Shown here: piece by piece, positions 50,521 through 59,198 of the stretch
Layout of the letters: each line of letters starts with the position of its first letter
How positions within the stretch are numbered: the first letter of the stretch is position 1
Source: Streptomyces broussonetiae
Lineage (GTDB): Bacteria; Actinomycetota; Actinomycetes; Streptomycetales; Streptomycetaceae
Direction of reading: 5' to 3'
DNA length: 64,000 nt
Assembly: GCF_009796285.1 (NCBI RefSeq)
Contig: NZ_CP047020.1
Location: 8,308,001-8,372,000 of the forward strand
Notes under the pieces: generated by a model
Database searches by the model: none
Told to the model about the DNA's origin: nothing
The model's input: the letters and a program-made list of their open reading frames with translations, nothing else
Program-made: the position numbers and the translations under genes

Positions 50521-53133
50521 TCAGGCCGCCCCGAACGCCGCGAACGCCCACCCCGTCGCCTGGTGGACCGGGTCGCCCGGCAGGGCGCTGCGGGCGTCGC
50601 GCAGGGCCTCGGCGAGCGACAGGCCCGCATCGAGGCCCTTGTGCAGGGCCAGCATCAGGGGGACCACCGCCGCGTCGTTGACCGGGGCGCTGCTCGCCAC
50701 CACCCCGGCCGTGCCCAGCGGGAGCAACGCCGTGACCAGGCCGAGGAGTTCGTCGGCGCCGACCGAGGCGAGGCGGGCCGTGTCGCAGCTGGAGAGGATG
50801 ATCCGGTACGGGCTGCGGGCCAGGCGCTCGAAGTCGTGCACGATCAGCGGGCCGTCGGCCATCCGCAGACTGCTGAACAGCGGGCTGTCCGCGCGAAACG
50901 TGCCGTGCGCCGCGAGATGGGCGAGGGCCGCGCCGTCGAGGTGCTCCAGGACCCGGGGGACCTGGGCGTCGTCCCCCTCCAGGACCGTCGCCGTGCCGTA
51001 CCGGCCCGTCAGTTCCGGCACCTCGGCGCCGCCGGTGGCGAGGCCGGGGCCGCGCACCAGGACGTGCCGGCCGCCCGGCGGCGGCTCGGTCTCGCGAGCG
51101 CGCAGCCAACTGCCCGCCGACGGGGAGACGCTGAGCACCCGCTCGCGCAGCGCGGGCAGCAGCGCCCACGGCACGCGGTGCAGGGCGCCCGGCGGCACGA
51201 TCACCACGGGACCGGCGCCAAGATGCTGCGCGGCCCCGCCCAGCAGCAGCTCCTGCAGTCGCCGCCCGCCCGCCTCCACCAGCGGCAGCCGTGCCTCGGC
51301 GCCGGGGTGGGCGAGCCGCCGCAGGCCCGCCTGGACGTACTCGGCCTCGGCCATCGCCTCCGTCAGCGGGCCGCCCGCGAACCGCCGCACCCGGCCCTGT
51401 CCGCACAGCAGCACGTGCACCCGCCCGTCCACGACGGCGAGTTCGACCAGGCGGGCGTCGCCGAGCCGGTCCAGCAGCCGGACCGTGTCGAAGCGGTCCC
51501 CGCCGTGTGGCGCGGCACCGCGGATGTGATGGGTGCGGGAGCGGATCTCCCGCTCCAGACGCCGCCGTTCGCGCTCCAGAGCGGGCACCGGACGGCCCTC
51601 CATCCGGGCCTCCTCCGCACGCGCCGCTATCTCCCGGTAGGCGGTCAGACCGCTCAGCAGCGCCGGGTCGGCGGGCGGCCGGGTGGGCGGCGCGGACAGC
51701 ACGGTCGACCGCCAGCGCTCGCTCCACTCCAGCAGCCGCCGCGGACTGCCCTGGGCGAGGCCCACCTCCTGGGCGAGCGCCGCCAGTTCGGCCCCCTGCG
51801 CGGTCGTGCGGGCCCGCAGCTCCGAGGCGCCGAGCGTCATCCGGTGGTCGTCCAGTACATCCAGGCCGCGCCGGCACGCCTCCAGCACCCCGCGCCGGGA
51901 CCCGGCGGCGCGGGCCCTGAGCGCCTGCGCCGCCCATCCCGTCACCCTTGCCTGCGGCGGGCCGCCGTACCGGCTGCGCGCGGCGACCGCCAGATGCCGT
52001 TCCGCGTCCGCCGTCCAGCCCAGCGCCAGCGCGATCCGGCCCGCGAGCAGCGAGGCGTCCGGGGCGGCGGGCGAACCGAAGGAGGCCAGCTTCTCGGCGA
52101 CCGCCGCCGCGTCCGCGACCAGCCGCCCCGACCGGCGCCCGGCCGCCACCCGGGCCTCCGTCAGCACCAGCCGGGCATGCGTCTCCCACCACATCCGTCG
52201 CTGCGCCGCGAACAGCCGTACGGCCACGGCGGCGCGGGCGACGGCGGTGTGCGGGTCCCCGGCCGAGCAGGCGGCGCGCGCGGCGGCCAGCAGCACCTCG
52301 GCCTTGCGGGTGGACTGCCCGCCGATCCGGTCCAGGAACGCGATCGTCGTGTCCGCCTCGGCCAGCGCCTCCGGGGCCAGTCCGGCCGCCATCAGCACCT
52401 CGCAGCGCCGGATGGACAGCATGTACGTCGGGGTGCCGAGCTTGGCGTAGCGCTCCTCGGCCTCGTCCAGCAGCCGCAGCGCCGCCGGGATGTCCCCGGA
52501 GCGGAACGCGGCCAGCCCCCGGCTCTCCACCGCGTCGGCCTTGTCGTGCTCCTGGCCGGTGGTGTCCCACAGCCGCTCGGCCGCCGTGAAGTCGGCGTCC
52601 GCCCGGTCCACCGCGCCGAGCGCCAGATGCACGGTGGCCCGCAGGGTCAGCGCCCGTGCGGTCCAGATGTCGTCGCCGACCTGCCGCAGCACCGGCAGGG
52701 CCCGCCGTACGTCCTCCAGCGCCTCCCGGTGGTGGCCCAGCACCCACCACACGTACGCCCGCCGGTACAGCACCCTGGCCCGGGTGTGGCCGCTGCCCCG
52801 CGCGACCCCGCGCTCGAAGGAGGTGAGCCCCTGCCGCGTGCGCCCCGCATGCACCAGTGCGACCCCGAGTGTCGCGAGCACGTCGGCCTCCCGGTCGGCC
52901 GACTCGGCGCGCGCGGCCAGGTCCCGGGCCCGGCGCAGATGCCCGAGCGCGATCCGCAGATCGCCGAAGTCCCGCTGCCAGATGCCGAGAACCTGGTGGG
53001 CGACGCTGGCGTTGAGCGGTGGCGGAGCGGCCTGCAGCACCTGTTCCGCGCGCGCCCGGGCCGCGCCCGGGTCGGCGAAGACCAAGGGCAGCAGTTCGGA
53101 AACTGTTTCGCTTCCCGCTGTCACGTCTCGCAT
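50521..53133 (-). CDS. TPR-CHAT domain protein (caspase-like)
   Basis: 870 residues. Residues 1-440 are TPR-like helical repeats (such as ADREADVLATLGVALVHAGRTRQGLTSFERGVARG, HREALEDVRRALPVLRQVGDD). Residues 560-870 are a CHAT domain, the caspase/HetF-type peptidase: the catalytic His743 lies in LAHLAAHGTF and Cys783 in ILSSCDTARL, with the usual LPLGTAGVVASSAPVNDAA and C-terminal HQATGWAFAAFG. Both dyad residues are present, so it is probably active. TPR-CHAT proteins sense a signal through the repeats and cleave a partner. Divergent from the S8 peptidase gene. Confidence 0.93.
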   Translation of the reverse strand: MRDVTAGSETVSELLPLVFADPGAARARAEQVLQAAPPPLNASVAHQVLGIWQRDFGDLRIALGHLRRARDLAARAESADREADVLATLGVALVHAGRTRQGLTSFERGVARGSGHTRARVLYRRAYVWWVLGHHREALEDVRRALPVLRQVGDDIWTARALTLRATVHLALGAVDRADADFTAAERLWDTTGQEHDKADAVESRGLAAFRSGDIPAALRLLDEAEERYAKLGTPTYMLSIRRCEVLMAAGLAPEALAEADTTIAFLDRIGGQSTRKAEVLLAAARAACSAGDPHTAVARAAVAVRLFAAQRRMWWETHARLVLTEARVAAGRRSGRLVADAAAVAEKLASFGSPAAPDASLLAGRIALALGWTADAERHLAVAARSRYGGPPQARVTGWAAQALRARAAGSRRGVLEACRRGLDVLDDHRMTLGASELRARTTAQGAELAALAQEVGLAQGSPRRLLEWSERWRSTVLSAPPTRPPADPALLSGLTAYREIAARAEEARMEGRPVPALERERRRLEREIRSRTHHIRGAAPHGGDRFDTVRLLDRLGDARLVELAVVDGRVHVLLCGQGRVRRFAGGPLTEAMAEAEYVQAGLRRLAHPGAEARLPLVEAGGRRLQELLLGGAAQHLGAGPVVIVPPGALHRVPWALLPALRERVLSVSPSAGSWLRARETEPPPGGRHVLVRGPGLATGGAEVPELTGRYGTATVLEGDDAQVPRVLEHLDGAALAHLAAHGTFRADSPLFSSLRMADGPLIVHDFERLARSPYRIILSSCDTARLASVGADELLGLVTALLPLGTAGVVASSAPVNDAAVVPLMLALHKGLDAGLSLAEALRDARSALPGDPVHQATGWAFAAFGAA

Positions 53134-53142
53134 GGTAGTGGC

Positions 53143-53154
53143 CTGATGTATCAG
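53143..53154. promoter_or_regulatory. Near-palindrome in the CHAT/S8 divergent region
   Basis: CTGAT-GT-ATCAG, five-base perfect arms, 10 bp from the CHAT start and 57 bp from the S8 start. It overlaps the element TGTATCAGAC shared with the other divergent region of the block. Confidence 0.45.
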
Positions 53155-53210
53155 ACGGTGGCCCCACGACTCTCACTGTCGAACACCGTCTTTGCGGGGG
53201 AGGAGACATC

Positions 53211-54641
53211 ATGGCACCACAGCGTTTCCATGAGCAGTTCGACCACATCCAGCGCGCGATGCCGGACATCGCCCTGGCGATGGGCCCGTACGACGACGGC
53301 GCCGCCCACTTCCTGTACGAGAAGGGAGTCGTCCTGGCCCGGGACGGCGAGGAGGCCAGGGTCGTCGAGGACACCGTGCGCGCCCACTTCACCGCGACCG
53401 CAGGCCTGGTGCCCGACCATGTGCGCCGGGAAGGACCGCAGGCCAACCGCACCGGCGTGACCCGTATCCGGATCGGCGACCCCGCCGAGGGCACCGACTC
53501 CGTCCCGCACGCCCTGCGCGCCCTGCGCGATGCCGAGGGCCGCCAGGGCCGCCGGCTGGTCGGCCGCAACCACCTGGTGCACATCGCGGTCAACGCCTGC
53601 CCGAGCGACGAGCCGGTGCCCGTGCCGCGCGGCCGGCCGGCCAACCCGGCCGCCGCCGAGGGCCGTTACGACGCGGCAACCGCCGCCCGGGTCCTCGTGG
53701 TCGACACCGGCCTGGTGCACGACCACGGCGGCTACCCGCTGCTCGCGCACACCACGGGCGACACCCAGCCGGCAGAGACCGACGCCGACGGGGCACTGCG
53801 CCAGTACGCCGGACACGGCACGTTCATCGCCGGGATCCTCGCGGCGGTCGCGCCGAACACCGAGGTGACCGTCCGCAACACCATGAGCGACGCGGGCGCG
53901 ATCCTGGAGTCCGAGTTCGGCGCCCGGCTCTTCGAAGCGGTCGACGAGGGCGGCTGGCCCGACATCATCAGCCTCTCCGCCGGCACCACCACCGAGGGCA
54001 CCGACGGCCTCATCGGCCTGGACGCGTTCATGCGGGAACTGCGCGAGCAGCGCACCCTGCTGGTGGCCGCGGCCGGCAACAACTCCAGCAACGCGCCGTT
54101 CTGGCCCGCCGCCTACGCCGCCCTGCCCGAGTACGAGGGCAGCGTCGTGTCGGTGGGCGCGCTCAGCGCGGACGGCGAGAGCGAGGCCTGCTTCAGCAAC
54201 CACGGCCCCTGGGTACGGGTCTTCGCCCCGGGTGAGCGGCTCACCAGCGCCCTCACCGGTTTCGACACACCCGTGCCGTACGTCTACCAGCACTCCACCT
54301 ACGACACCTGCCGGTTCGGTTTCGACTACACCTGCACCTGTCAGCTCCCCCGCCACACCGGTGTGCTGAGCGAGGGCCGGGAGAGCACCGGCGCCAAGCC
54401 GCACCAGGTGATGTTCGACGGGCTCGCCCAGTGGAGCGGCACCTCCTTCGCCACGCCGGTCGTCGCGGGCCTCGTCGCCGCGCACATGACGGCGCAGCAG
54501 GAGCGCGACCCGCGGGCCGCCCGCGACCTGCTGCTGGCGTCGGCCACGGACACCACCGAGGTGCGCGGGGCACGCGTCACGGTGCTCCGGCCGCCCACCT
54601 GGCGCCCGGCGTCGGCCGTAGACGCGGCCGTGCCCGTATGA
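53211..54641 (+). CDS. S8 family (subtilisin-like) serine peptidase
   Basis: 476 residues. The catalytic triad is visible: Asp164 in VLVVDTGLVHDHG, His202 in GHGTFIAGILAAV, Ser412 in SGTSFATPVVAGLVAAHM. It has no signal peptide and no transmembrane segment, so it is intracellular, unlike most subtilases. The first 150 residues are a novel N-terminal domain (HEQFDHIQRAMPDIALAMGPYDDGAAHFLYEKGVVLARD...). An insert with several Cys (DTCRFGFDYTCTCQLPRHTG) lies near residue 370. RBS GGGAGGAG is strong. It is divergent from CHAT and directly followed by the sigma factor. A substrate of CHAT or the reverse is plausible. Confidence 0.93.
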   Translation: MAPQRFHEQFDHIQRAMPDIALAMGPYDDGAAHFLYEKGVVLARDGEEARVVEDTVRAHFTATAGLVPDHVRREGPQANRTGVTRIRIGDPAEGTDSVPHALRALRDAEGRQGRRLVGRNHLVHIAVNACPSDEPVPVPRGRPANPAAAEGRYDAATAARVLVVDTGLVHDHGGYPLLAHTTGDTQPAETDADGALRQYAGHGTFIAGILAAVAPNTEVTVRNTMSDAGAILESEFGARLFEAVDEGGWPDIISLSAGTTTEGTDGLIGLDAFMRELREQRTLLVAAAGNNSSNAPFWPAAYAALPEYEGSVVSVGALSADGESEACFSNHGPWVRVFAPGERLTSALTGFDTPVPYVYQHSTYDTCRFGFDYTCTCQLPRHTGVLSEGRESTGAKPHQVMFDGLAQWSGTSFATPVVAGLVAAHMTAQQERDPRAARDLLLASATDTTEVRGARVTVLRPPTWRPASAVDAAVPV

Positions 54642-54700
54642 GGTCCGGGACGCTCCGCTCCACGGCGTACGATGACGAGCCGTACACGAGGGGTGGAGCC

Positions 54701-55276
54701 GTGGACCGTACAGAGGTCGGGGCGTTGGTCCAGTCCGCCGTCGACGGGGACGCCGCGGCCTGGAAGGCGCTCGTGGAAGGGATGAGTCCGCTGGTGTGGT
54801 CGGTGGTGCGCGCACACCGGCTCTCGGACGCCGACGCACACGAGGTCTATCAGACCGTGTGGTTCCGCTTCGCCCAGCATCTGGGGCGGATCCGCGAACC
54901 CGACAAGGCGGGGGCCTGGCTGGCCAGCACGGCCCGCAACGAGTGCCTGAAGGTACTCAAGAGCCTGGCCCGGCTGACCCTGACGGACGACCCGCAGGTG
55001 CTCGACCGGGCCAGCGACGCCCGGACGCCAGAGGAGTCGCTGATCGACTCCGAGGAGGAGGCGGACCGTGCCGAGCGGGTCCGCCGCCTGTGGCAGGAGC
55101 TGGAGGGGATGGGCGAGCGCTGCCGGCAACTGCTGCGTGTGCTGGTCGCCTCCCCGCAGCCCAGCTATGTGGAGATCTCGGCCGCGCTCGGTATCGCGGT
55201 CGGCAGCATCGGACCCCTGCGGCAGCGCTGCCTGCGCCGGCTGCGGGCCCGGATGGACGCACGAGGTGCGGCATGA
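54701..55276 (+). CDS. ECF-type RNA polymerase sigma factor
   Basis: 191 residues. Region 2: SPLVWSVVRAHRLSDADAHEVYQTVWFRFAQHLGRIREPDKAGAWLASTARNECLKVLKS. Region 4: LEGMGERCRQLLRVLVASPQPSYVEISAALGIAVGSIGPLRQRCLRRLRARM. A short ECF sigma, without region 3. A GTG start at 54701 with GAGGGG eight bases ahead is preferred; an ATG at 54638 overlapping the S8 stop adds 21 residues. No anti-sigma with a membrane helix follows; the next gene is a small soluble acidic protein. Such a sigma would be released or altered by proteolysis. Confidence 0.9.
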   Translation: MDRTEVGALVQSAVDGDAAAWKALVEGMSPLVWSVVRAHRLSDADAHEVYQTVWFRFAQHLGRIREPDKAGAWLASTARNECLKVLKSLARLTLTDDPQVLDRASDARTPEESLIDSEEEADRAERVRRLWQELEGMGERCRQLLRVLVASPQPSYVEISAALGIAVGSIGPLRQRCLRRLRARMDARGAA

Positions 55277-55791
55277 GTGGCAGTGACGGCAACGGTGTGC
55301 CCCCGCAGGGCACGGACGACGAGGGCGGCCTGCCCCACGAGGACGCGGGCGACGGCGCGTTCGGGGACCTGCTGCTGGAGGAGGAGCTGCGGCAGGCGGC
55401 CGCCGTTCTGGACCCGGTCCCCGACGCCTTGCGCCAACTGGCGCTCGAGGCCTTCGCGTTGCACGACCTGGACGCCGAGATCGCGGAGCTGGCCTTCGAC
55501 TCGCTCGTGGACGCGCTGCCGGTGCGGGGCGTCACGGACCCGCCGCGGATGCTGACGTTCCGGGCGGGCGAGGTGACCGTCGACGTGGAGGTGACCGAGG
55601 ACGGGCTGATCGGCCAGGTGCTGCCGCCCGCGTCGGCGCGTATCGAGGTGCTCGGCGGCCCGCAGACGGCCCGCCCGGTCACGGTCGACCCCCTCGGCCG
55701 CTTCGCCAGTGACACACCGCCGGCCGGCCCGTTCGCCCTGAGGCTGCGGACCGGCGCGGAGGTCATCGTCACCGAGTGGCTGCGGGCCTGA
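55273..55791 (+). CDS. Small acidic protein coupled to the sigma factor, function unknown
   Basis: 172 residues, ATG overlapping the sigma stop as ATGA. The first 30 residues are acidic and Gly-rich (likely disordered). Then FGDLLLEEELRQAAAVLDPVPDALRQLALEAFALHDLDAEIAELAFDSLVDALPVRG forms helices, and the C-terminal half (MLTFRAGEVTVDVEVTEDGLIGQVLPPASARIEVLGGPQTARPVTVDPLGRFASDTPPAGPFALRLRT) is a beta-rich domain. No transmembrane segment. By place it could be the anti-sigma factor or an adaptor. The conserved order CHAT/S8/sigma/this gene is known in several actinomycetes as I recall, but I do not know a named family. Confidence 0.75.
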   Translation: MSGSDGNGVPPQGTDDEGGLPHEDAGDGAFGDLLLEEELRQAAAVLDPVPDALRQLALEAFALHDLDAEIAELAFDSLVDALPVRGVTDPPRMLTFRAGEVTVDVEVTEDGLIGQVLPPASARIEVLGGPQTARPVTVDPLGRFASDTPPAGPFALRLRTGAEVIVTEWLRA

Positions 55792-55815
55792 GGCCGTTCG
55801 GCGAGCCGCCCGTGG

Positions 55816-57033
55816 TCACCAGGTCACGGGCAGCGTCCGGGGGCCGCGGATCATCGTCCTGTGCCGCCAGAGCACCTGCTCCGGCGGCACGGCGAGGCGC
55901 AGCCCGGGCAGCCGGTCCAGGAGAGTGTCGATCAGCAGCTCGGTCTGCAGCCGGGCCAGCACCGTTCCGGTGCAGAAGTGCGGGCCGTTGCCGAACGCCA
56001 CGTGCGGGTTGGGATCGCGGTCGGGGTCGATGCGGTCCGGGTCGGGGAAGACGGCCGGGTCGCGGTTGGCGGCGAGGTAGGAGACGTAGACCGGCTCGCC
56101 CGCCGCGATCCGGTGGCCGGCGATCTCCACGTCCTCCAGCGCGATCCGGGCGAGCCCCACCGAGCTGCGGTGCGGGATCCACCGGAACAGCTCGTCCAGC
56201 ACCGGACCGCGTGCCTCGGGACGCGCCCGCATCCGTTCCATCAGCTCCGGCCGGGTCAGCAGGAGGTACAGCATCTGCCCGCAGTTGTGGGTGACGGCCT
56301 CGCCGCCGATCTGCAGCGGCCCGGCGAGCCCCACGGCCTCCTCCTCGCGGATCTCCCCGCGGGCCACGGCCGTGCCGAGCATCGAGTAGACGTCCTCGGC
56401 CGGGCTCGCGGCCCGGGCCCGGACGGCCTGGGTGATCCACCCGTACAGCCCGTCCTTGGCCCGGCCGGCGGCCTCGACCCCGTTGGTGGAGATGATCTCC
56501 CGCGTCCATGCGTGCACCTGCCCCCGGTCGGCGGCGGGCACGCCCATCACCTCGCTGACGACGCAGAGCGGGAACGGCTCCAGCACCCGCTCGACCAGGT
56601 CGGCGGGCGGCCCGTCCTGCACGACGCCGTCCACCAGCGCGTCCAGGAGCGCCTGGGCGCGGGGCCGCAGCCGTTTCATGGCGCTCACCGTGAAGGCGCC
56701 CGCGACCGGCTTGCGCAGCCGGTTGTGATCCGGCTGGTCGGCCCAGGCGAGAGAGCCCGGGCGGGGCGCGAAGTTCGGTGCCATCCGGGTGACTTGACGG
56801 TGTGTCACCTCGGTGCGGCTGAACCGCGGGTCGTTGGTGATCAGCTTCACGTCGTCGTGGCGGGTCGCCAGCCACGCCCAGCCCTCGCCGAACGGCAGCC
56901 GGATCCGGGTCAGCGGACCCTCGCGCATGAGGCCGGCGAGGACCGGGTCGAACTCCGTCCCGTCCAGGTCGGGCGTGGACCAGTCCCGCACGGGCGGCGG
57001 TGCCTGGCCGGTGAGCGTGGTCTCCTCGGTCAT
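55816..57033 (-). CDS. Cytochrome P450
   Basis: 405 residues. The haem-binding loop FGNGPHFCTGTVLAR lies near residue 345, and the K-helix E-R pair in LDELFRWIPHR near 285. The I-helix stretch is LQIGGEAVTHNCGQMLY, where the common (A/G)GxE/DTT is not kept: the acid-alcohol pair for oxygen activation reads Ala-Val. TRMAPNFAPRPGSLAWADQPDHNRLRKPVAGAFT is the usual helix C. A cytosolic, ferredoxin-dependent monooxygenase of a secondary-metabolism type, but no ferredoxin gene is next to it. The start at 57033 precedes by 176 bp a separate gene. Substrate unknown. Confidence 0.92.
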   Translation of the reverse strand: MTEETTLTGQAPPPVRDWSTPDLDGTEFDPVLAGLMREGPLTRIRLPFGEGWAWLATRHDDVKLITNDPRFSRTEVTHRQVTRMAPNFAPRPGSLAWADQPDHNRLRKPVAGAFTVSAMKRLRPRAQALLDALVDGVVQDGPPADLVERVLEPFPLCVVSEVMGVPAADRGQVHAWTREIISTNGVEAAGRAKDGLYGWITQAVRARAASPAEDVYSMLGTAVARGEIREEEAVGLAGPLQIGGEAVTHNCGQMLYLLLTRPELMERMRARPEARGPVLDELFRWIPHRSSVGLARIALEDVEIAGHRIAAGEPVYVSYLAANRDPAVFPDPDRIDPDRDPNPHVAFGNGPHFCTGTVLARLQTELLIDTLLDRLPGLRLAVPPEQVLWRHRTMIRGPRTLPVTW

Positions 57034-57209
57034 GCCCTCCACCCTGGTACGGGGGCCTCTGGCTGTCCTGCGGGAGTGCGCCATGTGGAGGGCGGCCGGG
57101 CCCGTGGGGCTGCCGCGCCGGGGCGCCGTGCCCGTGCTGCGCCGTTGTGGCCGGACGGAGCCCGCGCAGCCGCATGGCGCCACGGCCCCGCGCCCCTTGC
57201 GGGGGCGTC

Positions 57210-57989
57210 TCAGACCGCGTTCACGAGTCCGGCCAGCGCGTCCGCCAGCCGGTCCAGCCCGGGGCCGGTCGGCCCGCCCGGCTCCGCCATATAGGTGTCC
57301 CGCCGGATCTCCACCATCAGGGCGCCGACCCGGGCGTCGGTGCCGTAGAACTCCAGTGGCACGTACGTCCCGGCGAAGGGGCTGTCCAGGCCCGTCGCGC
57401 CGCAGGGCGCGAAGGCCTCGCGGGCCGCGGCGGTCAGCCACGGCGGGGTGTGGAAGGGGTCCGTGCCCAGGCAGACCGGCGGGCGCGGCCCGGCGGCGTG
57501 CAGTTCGTAGGGCAGCGGGGCGCTCGGGTAGGAGTGCACGTCGATGATCACGGCCCGGCCGGCGGCGGCCAGCCGGTCCGCCACCGCCTCGGTCATGGCC
57601 CGCGCATACGGCCGGAAGTACCGCTCCAGCAGAGGCTCGGGATCGGTGTCCGGTGGCCGCAGTTCGCCCAGGTGCGTGGTCCGCGTGTACACGGCGCCCA
57701 TGCCGACGGCCGCCATCTCCTCCCGCTCGTCCGGGAACCGCTCCGGGTCCACGACCAGCCGGGACAGCCGGTTCACGAACCGCCAGGGGGTCGTGGTGGC
57801 CAACTCAGCCGCCAGCGCGGCCAGTTCGGCGGTGTGCGCATCCGTGATGTGGTCCAGCTCGGCCGCCAGGGCGCGGTCGTCCAGCACGATGGCGGGGCGC
57901 ACGTTCTCGGGAATCTCCCGCGCCGCGTGCGGCACGTGCAGCAGGACGGGCGAGGCGGGGTCGCCGGGGAGCAGTTCGAAGGCGGACAC
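57210..57989 (-). CDS. N-formylglutamate amidohydrolase family protein
   Basis: 259 residues. The zinc-type motif begins VLLHVPHAAREIPENVRP, continues LDHITDAHTAELAALA and later INVHSYPSAPLPYE-like IIDVHSYPSAPLPYELH, and LGTDPFHTPPWLTAAARE. This is the N-formylglutamate amidohydrolase family, which removes formate from formylglutamate in histidine degradation, though most streptomycete members lack a hut context and act on unknown amides. There are no hut genes here. Confidence 0.85.
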   Translation of the reverse strand: MSAFELLPGDPASPVLLHVPHAAREIPENVRPAIVLDDRALAAELDHITDAHTAELAALAAELATTTPWRFVNRLSRLVVDPERFPDEREEMAAVGMGAVYTRTTHLGELRPPDTDPEPLLERYFRPYARAMTEAVADRLAAAGRAVIIDVHSYPSAPLPYELHAAGPRPPVCLGTDPFHTPPWLTAAAREAFAPCGATGLDSPFAGTYVPLEFYGTDARVGALMVEIRRDTYMAEPGGPTGPGLDRLADALAGLVNAV

Positions 57990-58058
57990 GGGCGGCTCCG
58001 GACGGTGGGGTGACGGTGTCGCGGATCACGGTGCCACACCGTCCGCAGCCGCCCCGCG

Positions 58059-59198
58059 TCAGCCCAGCAACTCCCTCATCAGCAGACCTACTTGTTCCGT
58101 CTCGATCAGGAACCCGTCGTGCCCGTACGGCGAGTGCACCACCCGCACCCGGTCGGCGCCCGGGATCAGCGCGGCCAGCTCCCGCTGCTGGGCAAGGGGG
58201 TAGAGGCGGTCGGAGTCGACACCGGCCACCAGGGTGGGTGCGCCGACCCGGGCGAGAGCGGCCCGGAGCCCGCCCCGGCCGCGGCCGGCGTCATGGGCGT
58301 TCATCGCCTCGGTCAGGACGACGTAGCTGCCCGCGTCGAACCGGCTGACCAGTTTCGCCGCGTGATGGTCCAGGTACGACTCCACCTGGTAGCGGCCGCT
58401 GCGCCAGGGGTCCTCGGCGTCCTGCGGGGACCGGCCGAAGCGGGCGGTCAGCTCCGGCTCGCTGCGGTAGGTGACCTGGGCGAGACGGCGGGCCAGGCCC
58501 AGCCCCACGACCGGTCCCCGGCCGGTGCCGTGATAGGTGCCGCCCTGCCAGTGCGGGTCGGCGCGGATGGCGTGCAGCTGGATACCGGCCCAGGCGATCT
58601 GCTCCGCGCTCGCCGCCGCCGTGGTGGCGAGCAGCAGCAGCGCCCCGGCCCGCTCCGGGTACGACACCGCCCACTCCACGGCCCGCATCCCGCCCATCGA
58701 GCCCCCGACGACCAGCGCCCAGCGCGCGATGCCCAGGGCGTCCGCGAGCCCGGCCTCCGCCGCGACCTGGTCGCGCTGGGTGAGGAAGGGGAAGGCGCCG
58801 CCCCAGGCCCCGCGGCCGTCCGGGTGCGGGGCGGCCGGGCCCGTGCTGCCCTGGCAGCCGCCCAGCACGTTGGGTGCCACCACGAACCACCGGTCGGTGT
58901 CCAGTGCGCGCCCGGGGCCCACCAGTTCGTCCCACCAGCCGGGCGACGGATGCCCCGGCCCCGCGGGACCGGCGGCATGGCTGTCGCCGGTCAGCGCGTG
59001 CAGCACCAGCACCGCGTTGGACGCGTCCGGCGCGAGCCGCCCCCAGGTCTCGAACGCCAGTCGCACACCGGGCAGTTCACCGCCCGCATCGAGGGGCAGG
59101 GGGCTGTCCGCCGTCCACCACTGCCGCCGGCCCGGCGGGTCGCCCTCCCGCCAGGCCCCGGTCACCGGCACACGCTCCGTGGCTGGAACGGTGCTCAC
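58059..59198 (-). CDS. metX: Homoserine O-acetyltransferase MetX
   Basis: 379 residues, GTG start directly after the metY stop. An alpha/beta hydrolase fold: VLVLHALTGDSHAAG near residue 60, catalytic Ser in VVGGSMGGMRAVEW, and the C-terminal Asp/His pair in LVAGVDSDRLYPLAQQRELAALIPGADRVRVVHSPYGHDGFLIE. MetX transfers acetyl from acetyl-CoA to homoserine, the first step of methionine synthesis by direct sulfhydrylation. It is the second gene of metY-metX. Confidence 0.95.
   Translation of the reverse strand: MSTVPATERVPVTGAWREGDPPGRRQWWTADSPLPLDAGGELPGVRLAFETWGRLAPDASNAVLVLHALTGDSHAAGPAGPGHPSPGWWDELVGPGRALDTDRWFVVAPNVLGGCQGSTGPAAPHPDGRGAWGGAFPFLTQRDQVAAEAGLADALGIARWALVVGGSMGGMRAVEWAVSYPERAGALLLLATTAAASAEQIAWAGIQLHAIRADPHWQGGTYHGTGRGPVVGLGLARRLAQVTYRSEPELTARFGRSPQDAEDPWRSGRYQVESYLDHHAAKLVSRFDAGSYVVLTEAMNAHDAGRGRGGLRAALARVGAPTLVAGVDSDRLYPLAQQRELAALIPGADRVRVVHSPYGHDGFLIETEQVGLLMRELLG

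Noticed and set aside
50396-53644. Frames of 950-1,080 codons on both strands over the CHAT gene
   Set aside because: Shadows in other frames; the protein has Pro/Arg/Gly runs and no motif, while the CHAT frame keeps its catalytic dyad and TPR pattern.
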